DNA of 64,000 bases from Melanocharis versteri (taxonomy: Eukaryota; Chordata; Aves; Passeriformes; Melanocharitidae): NCBI GenBank assembly GCA_013397845.1, contig VZTG01004580.1:806001-870000 (forward strand). Direction: 5' to 3'. The position numbers and the translations under genes were made by a program. The notes beneath the pieces are model-generated. The model did no database searches, was not told the DNA's origin, and saw nothing but the letters and a program-made list of their open reading frames with translations. Shown here in pieces: positions 48,201 through 62,808 of this stretch (its first letter is position 1; every line of letters begins with the position of its first letter).

Positions 48201-51200
48201 CGGCAGTTGCCAGTAACTCTCAGTTATTGTGTTGGATGCGTATTGAGCATTTTAGAAGAAAATGGAGACAAGATGTACAAAGCCATCCAAATAAATCCTA
48301 TTATTTTCTTTGAGATTGAAGTAGCAGTTTGAGCATGCATAAATCTTGGTAAAAATCAAGATTCTTCAAATCTGCTAGCTCCTTTAGATAGGTAACTGCT
48401 GCAAAGACCACTGATACTCAATTCAATCTACATTCTGCTTTCCAACTATTGCCCAAACACCATCTCCTTCAAAAGAATGAAGTCTGCAAATTTTCAGTGT
48501 GTGTTCCAGTTAAAATTAAAAAAAAAAAATAGAAAACAAATCACAAATTGTCCATGAAAACACTGTTTATGTAAGAACCTGGTATAGTCTGATCTTCAGA
48601 AACTCCCAGTGATCACAAAATTTTCTTGAAAGTTCCCAACCCTTCTGACAGTCAAGCCTATGCTGTTAGAGAGCATTAACAATTTAGGTATCAAGAAAGC
48701 TTCTGCTTTTCTGTGAAAATATATCTTTCTCTGAAAGAGGGACAAGTCTGTGCTCACTCTGTAATGGGTAAATTTGCTATTCTAACAACAGTCAAAGAAA
48801 CAAGCACTTCATTGCTAATTGTATTTGAGTATGCTTACTTTGACATATGCAGTGTTTCCATGCCAGACAACAAAATTTCTTATGCAAGCTATAGCATACT
48901 GTTAAAAAAACTATCTTAGGGCAGTTGACACTTGCTTTAAAACTTCACCTTTCCCCACCAACCCAGTAGCATTAGTATCTGTTTCTTTTTTTTCCACTGC
49001 CTAAACCATTTCCCCAGTTTCACATATCAAATGAAAGCATTTTGGACTGTATAAGCTTAAAGCAAACTCCAGACATAGGTTAAGTAAAAGGCCTAATCAC
49101 ACCAAAGAAGTAATAACAAAACAGGAGAATCAAGTATTCAGGTGAATGCTGCCTGCTAGTAAATTTTGAACATCCTATTTTCCTAATCTAATTGGTAAAT
49201 GCCTTGCAACTTTAATGAAAAATTTTAGACAATTTTAATTTCTTTTAGAACACAAAAGAGAACGTAATTACAAAAGGAGTAACATCACAGGTTATTTCTA
49301 GAGGAGATACCATTTTTCACTAGTACTTCATGTAAGAAAAAAATCCTCCTGTGACTTGCGCAACTCTCAACATGGAACTTTTTTTTCTCAGCAGCAGCCT
49401 TGTTCGAGTTCAGAGGAATGGCTATCAGAAAATTTTGGATTTTGTCACTAGGAGAACTTTTTCTTCATTTCTGAAAGGTACACATGAGAAATACAACTAC
49501 CAGCACCAAGGCGACTTTGGAGAAAGCAATTGTTGATAGTCACGTTTTTAGAAGTTTTTAAGAGGAACAATTATCAATTTCTCAAGATAGAATGATAGAT
49601 ATTTACAGGAATGTGAGCTCTTAGCCAGCACCTAGAAAGTGATTTCCCATGCAATTGGTAGGAACAATAATGTAGCACTCCCAGGATGAGCTTTGAATCA
49701 GTATCAAGAAAAAGGTAATTATGCGATAATAGCTATATCAAGGGAAGGTAAAAGTAAGTAAGTGGCCAGTAATACTTTCTTCTAAACTTTCTCAAACTTG
49801 TCTAATATTTTTTTCCCTTCTGTATTCCACAACATGACTGCAAGTTGGAATAAAATGCATTTCTATTCATATATTCCTCTCATCTACAGCTATCTTACTT
49901 AACTGTTCAAAAAGGGAGTATATATTCTTGGTTATAGTGATGCTGATAGAGAGTTGCATTACAGCTCAGAAAGAATAATATAAACCCAGGAGAAACCAGC
50001 AGGTTCTGGTGACCATTTTTATGATTGAGAATGAGAGGGAGGAGAGAAGGAGGAAATAATGAAAAAATGAACCAGTCTGCCAAAGTTAATAATATTGATA
50101 ATGTAAGCAATCTGCTGGAAATACTAATTGTTGATGGTTTCTAGAATCATAATTAGACTTTAACCATTCAAACATATAATATGTGGTAATAAATAAATCT
50201 CTGCCCAGTAAATGTGATGTTCATTTATCACAACAAAGGAATATTTTCACCCTCTGTCTAAACGTTATCATCTGCATGTAAGAAGCATACTCTGTAATTG
50301 ATATCTGACATTAAAATATTTCAATTATTAAAAAAACTAAATCAATAGGAAAAGCAGTTTTATTTTTGATATAAGCAGCACATACATTTTTGTGTGTCCA
50401 TTTTCTTTGTATAATGTACATGCACATAATACACACAGAGAAGCATAACATACCATACAAATAATTAAAGTCTGTGGGAAACCACAGTCCTTAAAAATAA
50501 CAGGAGTCTCTATATTGCAAGCATTCATTTAAGTGATCTTTTTACAAGTAGAGTATTGATTTGAAGTGAATGTTTTTGTGAGTAAACATTACTTATATTA
50601 TTAAAAATTTGCAGGAAAGGTTTCCAACTCAGTGGAGATCCCTTTGGGCTCCCCACTGCTGCAAGCTCTGTGAGGAATTCTCGCAATGTGGATTGTCATT
50701 AGGCTTTTAAAGCTGAAAACACTCCTATGGCTTCATCAATATGTAGGAAAAGATGCCTACTTCAAAAAGGGTTTGAAGTTTCAGGAGGAAGTAGTAGAGG
50801 AGTAGATGCATGAAGAAATGATCAAAGGTTTTATCATGATACATTTAGTTTACTTGTCCCTTTTTAATTTGGTTTTGTTTCTTTGAGTGTGAGACTGGGA
50901 GTTAAACAATTGGGCTACCAGGCATTCCACTCTGACTGCAATCTCGACAGGGTAACCCACCCTACCCTCATGGATATTTATCTCTGCATCCCCATCTTTC
51001 TCCTGTAGAGGTTCCTCATCTTCAGTGACATAGCTGGATATGCAGTTGACCTGGTTTTGTCAAAATTATCCAGTTTTTGTTGTTTGTTTTTTTTTTAAAT
51101 CCACAAGTGTTTATACAGGTAAGGATCACTAAATGAGATTTATGCATGGCATTATGCTGGGAAATCTGAAGTGATGATATCAACTGGAAAGGTTTAGTGA

Positions 51201-54200
51201 TGACAAGTAATCACTTTGTAGATGGCAGACTTCTCATTGTGTAGCCAGATCAGTATTTAAGTTCACATTCTTTAAAAATAAAAAAAGAGATCCCAAACCA
51301 TAATGGAAGATATAGACTCAAGCAATTCTAATGAAATTTGGAGAAGGTTGAGGAAGAGGTTTGAGTCTGGATAATAAGCCAGCAAATAACCTGCAGAGTG
51401 GTTTATAAGATAAGTAAGCCGTATTTTTTTCAACACCTTTTTGAACATTTTTGAGAGAGAGAGAGCAAATAAGCCAGGTCATAGAGGTTAGGGAGAAGCT
51501 GCAGTGGATACAGGTGAAATCTGTAAGAACTGGAGGAAAAAGGATAGAGAATTAAAGCCAACAGGAAGTCATGAATGCAAATATGGAAGAAGCACTTGAG
51601 GAAGTAATAAGAGTAAAAAAAAAATAGTGCTGGATTTGATATTGCTTGAAGTAGGAGAAGATAAATATTTTAGGTCAGGCCATAAGCATTTCTAATAAAG
51701 AGAATATGGAAAGGAATTTTTGAATTCAAATTTGCAGAAATGTAGAAAGAGTTGGTAATCACAGAAACTTGTTGTAAGATAAGCAGTGATGTGGAGGATA
51801 TTGACCTGATAATAAAAATGGATTGTGCCTTACAGCAGTAATATTCCTCTTGATAAATTCCCAGAGATTGCCTGTTGGCATTTTTGGAAAGTTAAAATAG
51901 AAAGTTATGGGTTGTGAGGTATTCATCTGTGTCTGCTGAGATTTTATATGGTCTCAGAACATGCATAGTGCTTAACAGACCTGGTCAGGAGACAGGATAG
52001 TTGGCTACAGGATAGGAGTCAGGAACACAAGTTACCTCAGTAAATTCTGTGTTGTGTAGCTATGTCATTGAATTGGAAAATGGAGGAGTAAAAGAAATTT
52101 TGTTTTATTTGATTTATGAATTGGTAACTCCTTACCATGGCAGCTGAATCCCTTAAAATATTTAGATTTGCTTTTGTAATCTGTTCAAAGACAAAAGCTC
52201 TCTATTGTCTCCCCTTTTCCAAAGACAAGGAACAATCATAAAGTATGTCTCAGGAGCATCTCTAATTCCCAGAGTCTGAGCCTGCATAAATGAGAGTAAA
52301 AAGCTTTCTTCAGTCTCATAGAATCCCCTCTGAATCAATTGGCTGAATACAAAAGAAGCGTGCATGGAGAAAGGAACACTCTTTAACTGTCTTTTCAGCA
52401 AGGATTGGGTGCTGGCTCATGCATCTGATGACTTCACAAGTAATTTTATGCATAGATGAATACATCTTTACAGAGAAACAGAACTTTACAGTATATGTGT
52501 TTGCAGCACATGTCCTGTATGTGTGAACAAATTCGGTAACTTCTTTTTGTTATTGTGTAATTCTTTAAGATTGTCTACTGTGATTAGTCCTGTGCAAATC
52601 TTCATTGCACAAAAAAGCATGCAACACACTTCTGTAACCAGTCAAGGCATTGTAACAAATGTTAGAGGGACTAGAAGATTATTAGATCATTAGAACAGGA
52701 TGAAGGACACAGCATGGAGCTGATGTTCAGCTGCTTCTCTCTGTTTCCATATACCAAATTTCCTTTCTCAAATGAGACATAATCTCTTCCGTAAGAGACA
52801 TGAACTTTGGGTGCAACAAATGTGTGCAAGACATCTTCAGTGTCTTCTACTTAGACTAGCACAGATTTGTCGCAATGGAAATACTTTCCTATTTGGGTTT
52901 TTCCTAAGTGGAGTGGAACCACATGTGGTAATATACACTAACAGAAAACAGTGGATATATAGCCCAAGGAAATGTTTACTTCCTCGGGGATAATCAAGGG
53001 ACTTGGGACCAGTATCTTTTGTGTTTGTAAATAGGAGTCTTCAATATCTACATGTGAGATCTACAGATAATATGGTGATTTTTCTCATGGACAGGAACAC
53101 AGTGTTTTCTAATTCTGAAATTTTCGAAGTGCTACTGCTATACACTCTTTATCTGTAAATGGATCCTCTGAAACAGGTAATAATACGATAATACACAATA
53201 CCCTAATGTTCCTTGCTTTGTTATGAACACTGTCTAGGGACCTTCAAGGATTATAGAAAATATAGCCTCTAGTTAAGATTGTGCATAGATAAATAAACTA
53301 TGCCCGGAACCTGAAGACACTAAATACATACAGAGACTATCAATATTATGCCCTAAATCATTTTCTACTCTGACAGTGCACTAGTTTCTCTTTATGGGAA
53401 ATTGTGTTAGAGTAAGCTGGAGACAAAGAGCATTTGAGAGAAGCCAGGACAAATCCCACGTCTTCCTCTCAGAAAGAGGATGTGGCAAAAAAACAGCACT
53501 CCACTGTGTATTCCCCTTCCTTGAAAAGCAGAGGAAACAAAAGGTTATGAACTCTCGGCTGCCTGAGAAACCCCACCATGATACTTTTTTTGGCAAGAAA
53601 AGGTAGGACTGCATGAGCGGTATGGTCAGCAGCTTTACAGACAGATGTCCTTGGAATGACTGTCTTATTAGTGAGAAAGAGCAACCTGGTAAACCTTGTA
53701 CATCTGCAAGGGTGTATAAAGGGAATAGACTCTTCAGCCAGACTTGCAATTCTTATTGAAATCTTGCTGGGGCTTTTTTTTGGGGTTGGTCTGTTGGTTT
53801 TTTGTAGACCTGTGTAACTCATCAATCGTGTATAGAACTACAGCAAAGTTTTCTTTACTTTTGATCAGTGGTAGGGGTGCTCTCTGCCTTTGGGAGCCCT
53901 CCCTGTATGTGCTAATGTTACAGGCTTGCTTTAATGCGAACTCGTTCAGCTGAGCCAACATAATGACAATTTCTACAGAAGGGAAGAGAGGAAGGTGTCA
54001 CATCTGACTCCTCACTCAACCAAAGGTGCTGTCAAACCTTGGAATAATTTAATCTTTGAGATTATTGCTGAAACTCAGAGCTCTAAGGTCAGGATTTATG
54101 CTTCATAAAAGTCAAGTTATGTGATGATTTGGAAGCTCAGTGATCAAAATCATAAATTTCAGACTTCATCTGAGCACAGCATTTAATAATGTTGGTCATT

Positions 54201-55138
54201 TTTGTAAATGCACAATAGCATGTATAGAGTATGGTTACTGACTGAATGGATATATTTTCCTGATGAAAAGAACTGGTAAATCAGTTAAATGCATTAGACT
54301 GATATATAAAACTTTTGAATTATGTTTTTCATGAGGCAACTGCCTAGATTCTATGTGCAGAATGTGCTTGTGACAAGAAGGCATGATCAAAGACAGCTTA
54401 GATATGTATAGATCAATGCTTAAAATCCTGACTATAGTGAACAGTCTCTGAGAAACTGAGCACTGTTGGGGAAAACAAATGAGTTCAAGACTATTTAGTC
54501 CTCAGAAAATTTTAATGAAAGATGGGTTTTTTTGATTCCTTTGTTCTTTAAATTTTATTAGGAGTTTTAATACACATTTGTTTTCCTTTTTGGAAAAGAA
54601 GAGACAGCTTGTGCCCTTTGATTGTCAGGCTTTTTAAGATGGAATGTCAAAATTGGATAGTTTCTCTAAATGTGTTTATCAGGTCTTTACAGATGCCTTT
54701 TTTCAGGCAGCTTCTAGTGTGAAAATAAAGCTGGAAGTTTGAAAGTGTCGTTAAACCTCTGCTTCTTGTGGGATGGTTTCTGATAGCCAGAAATTTGTTG
54801 CTGGAATTTTGTTGTGATGTCTTAAATCAATGATGAATGACATATGTACTCGAACATCTGAAACTGAATGTTTTGAAAAATATAATTTCATAAAAACACT
54901 AGACCACGTGAATAAATAATTTGAATTGTTTTTCAGCACATTTACTTTTATGAAACTTTACAACTATTGATCAGGTCTTAAATCCAAGATATAAAGGTTT
55001 ATTTTGTTTATTTTTATTCCATACAGTCACTTGCTTCCTTATATCAGCTTTTTAATTCCCCTTATTTTATCTATCTGTATGAGACAGTGACTGATCCATA
55101 AAACACCATGTGTATAGACTTAGTCTTTGGTTTTATCG
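42201..55138. other. AT-rich desert right of the CpG island
   Basis: The first ~150 bp are still moderately GC-rich. The rest holds low-complexity T/A blocks (43203-43266), short GTTT and GCTT runs (45111-45126, 46349-46375) and a short GA run (about 51453-51467). An exon-like spot lies near 45487-45578. Chance frames up to 122 codons (for example 53381-53749 minus) have no domains. Confidence 0.6.
45487..45578 (+). other. Weak exon-like segment
   Basis: A pyrimidine-rich tract ending TTTTTTTTCTACAG at about 45486 and a second, TATCTCTCTTACAG, at about 45542 precede a strong donor GTGAAG|GTAAGTCA just after 45578. One frame stays open through it. No coding likeness is recognised. It could be a lncRNA exon downstream of the CpG island, or chance. 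Confidence 0.2.
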
Positions 55139-55672
55139 TAGAATCATAGAGTGGTTTGAGTGGAAAGGGATCTTAAAGATCATCTACCTCCAAACCTCCT
55201 GCCATGGACGCAGGTACCTTCCACTAGACCAGATTGCTCAAAGCCCCATCCAACCTGGCCTTGGACACTTCCAGGGAGGGGACATCCACAATTTCTCTGG
55301 GCAGTCTGTTCCAGGGCCTCACCACTTTCACAGTAAAGAATTTTTTCCTGTTATCTAATCTAAACCTACTCTTTCAGTGTGAACACATTCCCCTTTATCC
55401 TGTCATTACATGCCCTTCTAAGAAGTCTCTTTCCAGCTTTCTTGTAGGCTCCCTTCACATACTGAGAAGCCGCAATAAAGTCTCTTTGGAGCTCTCTCTT
55501 CTCCAGAATCTTCAGTCTCAACTCTCTCAGTCTTTCCTCATGTGTGAGGTGCTCCATCCCTCTAATCATCTCCATGGCTCACCTCTGGACCTGCTCCAGC
55601 AGATCCATGTCTTTCCTGTGCTGGGGACTCCAGAGCTGCACACAATACTCAAGGCCTGGTCTCATAGCAAGA
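55139..55672 (-). mobile_element. CR1 LINE 3' portion, minus strand, well preserved
   Basis: The plus strand starts at the complement of the CR1 3' end (AGAATCATAGAGTGGTTTG) and runs through CCATCCAACCTGGCC and GGGCAGTCTGTTCCAGGGCC to CTGGGGACTCCAGAGCTGC. All of these are standard CR1 landmarks in the correct order. On the minus strand, 55366-55575 still reads as the CR1 ORF2 C-terminal region (GMEHLTHEERLRELRL then FIAASQYVKGAYKKAG). About 530 bp remain; it is 5'-truncated and lacks the reverse-transcriptase core. It appears the least diverged CR1 in the window. Confidence 0.95.
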
Positions 55673-58600
55673 ATATCTTTCTACAAAGCATGATCTTGAG
55701 TATTTCTCTATACTGCATTTTGATAAATAGTATAGAAACATCTTTCCATGATAATTGAAATTGTATTTGGTCTTGTGTAAATTAAAGCAGTATCTGGGTG
55801 GTTTCAATAAAAAAATTGCTTTCTAGTGTTATACTGAACTTTTTTTACTGTCTTCTATAACTGAGTTCACTTTCACAAATTATTGCTTTCTAACACAAAA
55901 CTAATTCTTACATCTTGGCATTGATAGCGTCATTTCTGTATTCAAGAGAGGAAATTATTAGGAGAGAAGGAGATGAATCATGAGGTTTCCATTGTGTGGA
56001 AAATATTTCCTCTGTTTTCCATTCCTTTTTTTTAGATGTGGGGCTGATGTGTCTCATTAAAGCTACAACAATATATTTTAAAATTTTATATATTAAGCTT
56101 CCTACATGCATGGTTATGCTTGAATAGGATTTCAGGATTTAGTTCATGCAGTGTTATTTCTTTATTAACTCATTTAAATCTTCTACTAAAGGTCTGAATC
56201 ACAATAGAGTAAATCTAACTTGAATGAGGAAGATTTATTGCATCACCTCATTATCTTCTTATCATGGTACCTCTTGTTTGTTAATGTAAGTTAATGGTAA
56301 CATTAATGACATGTTGATGTCTCTAAAATCACACAGATGGTGATCAAAAACAGTTAAGGTTTTTGTCTTTAGCTGTTGGAGTCGGATTTAGGTTCTTTTT
56401 AACTACTGTGATAGGTTGTCTAGTTCATCAATACTCAAACACTAGAGAAGTGAAAGAGAGTAGATTAAACCAGAACAAGTTGCTGGAACATTAAAAAAAA
56501 AATAAGAAGTTGGAGAGGATTCTTTAGAAGTGGGGTCTTTTTTTGAGCTGGAAGTTAAAACACAGGTGCTCACATTGCTGAAGGCAAGACAGGATTTAAT
56601 ACAGCCCTCTTAAGTATTTTCCTAGAACAAAGTATCTTTAAATAGCTGTTACTAAAAATCATTGTTTATTACATATAATTTCTGCATGAAACTGTTCTTA
56701 ACATAAAGTGATTTAGAAAAACAATTTTTTTAAAATGCTGTGGCTTAGAGGAGACTGCAAAGAACAGGTTTGGGAGGAATGAATTCTGAATTTTCAGAAG
56801 AAAACTATAGATAGGATAATGATGATAATAATAGCAGATTCTTTAAAAAGAGAAAACCAAACTAACATGGTGCTCTTAATGATGCGAATTTGACAGTGTT
56901 TCCATAAAAGGAAAGAAAAGGAAAGGAAAGATCTGTCATAAAAAATGTAATTAACATGGAAATTCTTTTGGTAAGGAATAACTTATGGAATAATACTTGA
57001 ACAACTTTTTCTCTTTTACACCCACTCATTCTGTTGGGAAAAGTCCATACTTATTAGTTTCCAGCTAGCCAGTCCTTGCCAAATCCCCGTAGAGGAGTGG
57101 CAGCATTTATGCTTTTCTGAAAGAGACGTTATTGCCTTATTCCTGACAGATCTTTATATATTCAATATATATATATATTGACTTCTAAATGTAAATAGAT
57201 TCTGACAGTAAAACGTGGGAGAGAAAATAAGATTTTAAAAGGTAGTTGTTAAGCAAACACAGCAGAAATAAATTTTATTCACATGATGGGTACCATATAA
57301 AGATTGAATCCCTCGCTTTTGTATTTTACTCCATGTTTAATGCTGACCATAACAGAGCACACAGCAGTAACGCAACCAGGCAAAAAGATTTGTGATGAAC
57401 ACTCATTTTGAAGGGAGAAGGTGAAACTGTTTTGAATTATTGAGAAGAGAAGAATGATCAAATACAGTTTTCCTAAGGAACTCCTATCATTTTTGTTCTA
57501 CTTTCAGAGTCAGAGTCTCGTTTTATTTCATCATGAATACTTTGCATTTATAAAGTTCCTACACCTGTAGTATGTGAAGCCATGAAAATAGCAAGCGGAT
57601 TGAAACTGTGAAAGACTCAGGCAAATCAAAGAGTTCAAGTTACATGATTCATACACCCAGACTCAAGAGACTGTCTCTCAGGGAGCTACATTATCCAGCT
57701 ACTGAATTATTATGTAATTTCTCTTTATTTCTGAATTTCACCTGTATGTCCTGGGGGTGTTTGAAGCCATAGAGGATTAGATAAAGATGTCAGGTGACTT
57801 TACACCCACTATAGAAACTGTCCTGGTCTGCTAGGTTTTGGGAGGTCTCTGTCTTCTGCCTCCCCCACCTCCATTTTCTTCAGCTCTGCAGCACAAGTCC
57901 TCTAACAATCCTCTCCTTCAGCAACTCACTGCTCAGTGCCCCACGTCACCACAGTTTTGTCAACTGCACCTCCGCCCGCCACAAAGAGTCAGATACAGTT
58001 GAAACATGATGGCCTAATTCCTCTCTATGGGGTGAATGGAGGGGGAGGTTCAGTGGGTTGTGTGGGAAATAGAAAATAATTCTGGGTTTGTGCTCCAATT
58101 TTGACCAGGGGCTGAATGTTCTGCTGACAGACAGACTAGCACTGAAGAAAGATAAAAAGATTTGCATGCTCAGTCATAGCTCACAAAGCTTCACCAAGCC
58201 CTCACCATTCAGAGAAATACTGATACAATATGAAGATATTTTATGATATTGTACTATTGGGTATAAGCATCTTGGAAGATTCAAACAAAAACATCAAGAA
58301 CTGCTAACAATAAAAATGCTTATGAATCCCTGTAGTTCTTCATTCGGCCTTGAAAACAAACTATGTGGAAACGTTTATGGCATTGATTCCCGAAAAAAAG
58401 CCGTCTTAGGTACTGGCTACAGTTTCACCTTGCTCGTTGTAGAAGTGGGTACTCAGTGACATCTGAACAGCAACTTCTTCAGTGCCGCTACAAGTCAGCC
58501 CAATATTATTCTTTTTTATTTGTTCAGTTCCATAAATAAAATACAGAATATAAGAAAATATAGAATTTAAGTGAAATTAAGAAATTGAATATATTATTAT

Positions 58601-61600
58601 TTTTTTTCAAGCCAACTCCAATAGCTCTTAAATTAATTTGATTAAAAAGTCAAGTCAGTGGGAGTAACTGCACAAAATTATAGAGAAAAGTTGAACATTT
58701 AGTGCAAGAATGCATTTTATACAAATGGCAATTGCAAATGCAAAATAAACACTGAAATTAATTTGACATAAAAAGTCCATGTTAAACAGGTGTTGGTATA
58801 TAATCAGGAAATGTGAGAGAAAAAAACCTGAAAATTCATTTCAACATGCCTAATGAAGCAAAGAGGCTTAGAAGAAATCTTCCCCAACTCACTCACAAAG
58901 AACAAAGAAAACAATTGTTCTTTCCAGGTACGTCAACTGTGTTTTGTACACTTGTTAATGATCTTGTTTTACAAATGCGAAGATTAACAGTTGTATTTTT
59001 CTAAAGTTCTGACAGATTTCATTATATTTGGTGAAATCCTCCTCTGTGTATAAAGCTGGAATAATCTCTCCACATGCATTCCTTCCTCACATTCCTTATA
59101 AATTTGTTTATTTTTGTGGTGTCCAATTTGAACTCTGGGAATGGAATTAAGAGTGTGACTGGAAAAGCATCCTTATGTGCTGCAGCTCTTACAGAAGGAT
59201 TCGTGATTTATTTATTGCAGGTAGTGAGGGGGGAAAAAGGAGATGCTGGAATACTGCAAAAAGCTCCTGTCTCGCAAAACAAAATTTAATTTGAGGTATT
59301 AAATTAAAATTAAATTCAAAATTCTTAGTTTAGGGAAAGTTGTTTTCAGAAATCTCTTGCCTATATTCAGCAGGACTCCAGTGGCAGAATACTTTTCTGC
59401 TATAATTAATTTTGTCTCTCTGGATATTCTGTGACAGGCACACTCAGGCTTCCCCACCGGAAACATATTTTCTTGTATACAGGGAGCATTTCATAATGAA
59501 TGAAAAAGTAAGAAATTCTTGAATCTAGACATTTCAGAACACTTGATCAGGGTCTTTTAAAGACAGCAGGAATAGACATCATCGTGTAAAGAAATCATTC
59601 TGGAGGAAACAACGAGGAAATTTCGGTTGACTTAACTCTTTGAAATCAAACTGGGAAATGCAGGCCATTATTCCTAAAATCCATTTCTGCCAGAACACTA
59701 AAGTAGAAAGACAGCTTATTCTGGCTGAAATCTTCACATTTAGAAGGTAACTTGTATTTATACATGTACACATATAATATATATAAATAATATTTACATT
59801 CTTTTTCTTCAAGCCTACATTAATGAATTACTAGTTTCATCGGTATGATAAAAATTCTTCAGAAAAAATGTAGACCCAAATACATTTCTTTCTGTGACTT
59901 TCAATAGGATCCTATGCTACCTTTTTGTAGGTGAGTTGCGTGGTGATATCGACAAATTTAAAAACAATATTGTTCTGAAGAAAACTCCCCAAACCACAAC
60001 TTTTTTATAGCAGTCTGTATGGTTTTGCGGGCAAAAAATGATGAAGACAATAACAAGTTGAGTACAGAATTCTGAATGAACTTCGATAAAAAGTAAACTT
60101 AGAACATCAAAGCATTAAACGTTTATTCCAATATTTTCAGGTTGAAAGTACAACTTCACAAAGTCTTTGATGTCATGGTTTTCCCATTTCACTCATCTGA
60201 TAGAATTATTTTTTTTCTTTTTTTCAGTTACAGTTTGTTATTCTTAAAGCTTCTTGTTACCCTTAATTCCTACACTTGACTTTAAGCATAAAAACATTAG
60301 AAAGACCATGCTGCAACAGATGTAAGGCCTATCTAGAGTTATATTATTTCTGAAAATTGTCAAAAGAAAAGGTAAAGGTGAGAGTGTCAGAACACGAGAC
60401 CTGGACAAAAATATATGATACTTTCTCTGATAGCACTTCTAACCTCCAACACTTTCATCTCAAGAACTACCAGAGTCAAATATACTTTTTGTCTGTTTAT
60501 TAGCCCTCATACATGATAAAATCAGGCTTTGCTTTGAGCAAGTAACAAGTAACACCCTTTCATATCTCAGCTACCTTTTGCACATAGAACCACATCTTGG
60601 TGTTTGTTTTGAATTTACCTAGCATTCTAATAGTGTCATCTAGTCCCCCTTGTCATAGTCTTCAGACACCAGATGGTGCCTGGGGTTTTTGGCAAAAATT
60701 GCCTCAAAATCTTGCATTTCAAACAAAGCTGGTGTTGATTGGGGTGCCAGTAAGTACAACGGAAGTTTGCAGTCTACTTCCACCTGCATTTCACAAAGCT
60801 ACTTAAAGGGAGAGGTTTGGTAGTTGTTATTTTTGGCTACAGGAACTACCTGACAACAACCCAAGAATTCCATGAGTAGTTGAATTTACTCTGGCATTTT
60901 TACCTGTAAATTTATTCTTCCTCCTCCCTTCATACAAAGCTGTGTTTGTATCTTGCAGTGCTTCACTGGTGAAGTCTCTAGTTCTTTTCTTGCCGCCTTT
61001 GCCAGACTCATATCTACCCTTCTAATGCTTTATTCCTCTTCTCTGTTTCATCTTGTTATAAGGTCTGGAAGACACTTTTTTAGTTTAGTCCATGGCATTT
61101 CTGGCTCTGTTCATATCTGGACCAGCATAGAGTAATTTTAAATATAGGACTCTGAGTGTCTTTCAAAATTGATAATGTCATCATAAGAAGCCTTTGAACA
61201 GATCTCTCTTAATTTAACAAAATTTAACAGTATGTGTGGAGTCCTCTGATTTGTTCTGAACCTATTCCTTAATTTGGAAGACAAATCTGTTGTAAATTAA
61301 CTTTTTTCCCTCTATGTCTTTGGTAAGTATGTGAGAAGAAATTGTCTTTGTAGGATGGGAAAAGTTATATTCCTTTTCTTATTTGGTTATCTTTTGTTGT
61401 AGAAGTAAAAATTAAATTGTTGGTTTTATAATACATGATTACTTACTATCTATATGGCAAGGCTAAAGCCTAAAGCTTGAGATAAGAGCTTTTGCGTATT
61501 ATGTACAAATCAAAAGCAAACAATCTAATCAAATGAAACAAGACCAAGGAAATAAGGCCCTTACAAATGACTGGGAGCAAAACAAGCCTTATTTCCTCCA

Positions 61601-62727
61601 AAATGAGCTTCTAGGCTATGTGGAAGTTATTCTTTCCCTCTTTTAGATATGAAACCTGAGGGATACTTATACATGAATCAAAATCCAAGAACCAAAGCTA
61701 ACCTTTCTATTTTAACTTGGGGTTATTTTCAAGATTTCTGTCAAGGAGATTACCTCAGAATATCTGAATGGATTTGATTTATTTGGCTGCCTAGCATTGG
61801 TAAGCCACATTGCTCTGATCTGCTGCAGCAGAAAGGCAATGTACAGGCAGAGCACTGGTACAGCTCCTAACAGCACCCCAGGAAATTCTCCTGTTTTCCC
61901 CAGTCTGCTGGGAAATGCTCAAAATACCTCAGCAAGCCACTTCTCTAGGTATCTCAAGTTTCTCCACCTATAAGATAGAGTTAATAATATCAGAGGTGGT
62001 AGATCTGTTTAAGAAAAATACTAAATTTAGCAGAAATACACAGATTCAAAGGACTCAAACTACTCAGAAGCCATGGTAGAAACCAGCTAAGTAATTAAAA
62101 GAAAAAAAAATCAAAATACCTCACTACTTGATCGCAATCTAAAATAAAGAAGACATAGGATGCCCACATTTACTATGAAAGTGCAATCTTCAGTTTGACA
62201 TAAAATTTAATTTTGTGTGTCGTGTTTTGTTTTGCTGTTAGGTGTCACTCACCTGCCCACCCCTTGATTTTTGGTTCAACATGAAACAAAAGCATCTAAT
62301 TTTTTAGAACGTAAGTAGAACAAAGCATGCAGGGCTTTGAGGACCCCTAGGATGCTTCATAGTCAACTCTCTCTTTCCAGGTCTATCAAAAAGGACACCA
62401 TGACATTAAGATTTCAAAAAGTGCTCCTTCTTTCAAAAAGTCCGTAACTAAAAAATGTGAAGTATTTTTTAATGTATCAGTGAAAGATCTGTACTTGATT
62501 TTACGAAATATTTCTTTCTTTAATTTGATATTTTTTCTATTGCCCTTCTGAAATATGTTATAATTGACACGTTAATGTATTTGAACAAACCTTTTGAAAT
62601 TCAAAGGAAAAAAAAAGAAATCTCCTAACAACAATAAAGTTTTCCTGAGACAATGGAACACTTATCCATATTTTCTGCAAAATATCTGAAGATTCAAGGC
62701 TTCCTAATTGAGCAAGTTAAGGAGACA
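55673..62727. other. AT-rich desert
   Basis: A GGAAA purine run lies near 56921-56940 and an AT run near 57163-57179. 57820-58060 is a more GC-rich patch with a pyrimidine-rich start; it has no recognised repeat or gene. The remaining frames are chance. Confidence 0.6.
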
Positions 62728-62808
62728 CAATTAAATATATAAACAATTAAGTATACAACAATTATATATATATAAACAATTAAATATACAACAATTAAAT
62801 ATATAAAC
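62728..62808. repeat. AT-rich minisatellite, ~31-bp unit
   Basis: Copies at 62728-62758 (31 bp), 62759-62791 (33 bp, one extra TA) and 62792-62808 (partial). Each unit is itself two ~16-bp halves starting CAATTAA, so the array is about five half-units. Confidence 0.85.

Noticed and set aside
53381..53825. 118-122-codon overlapping minus-strand frames
   Set aside because: No domain and no splice context. Two overlapping frames in the same DNA argue for chance.
57820..58060. GC-richer patch starting CTGTCCTGGTCTGCTAGG, considered as an LTR
   Set aside because: Only a short resemblance to LTR ends; no borders, duplication or promoter signals could be found.
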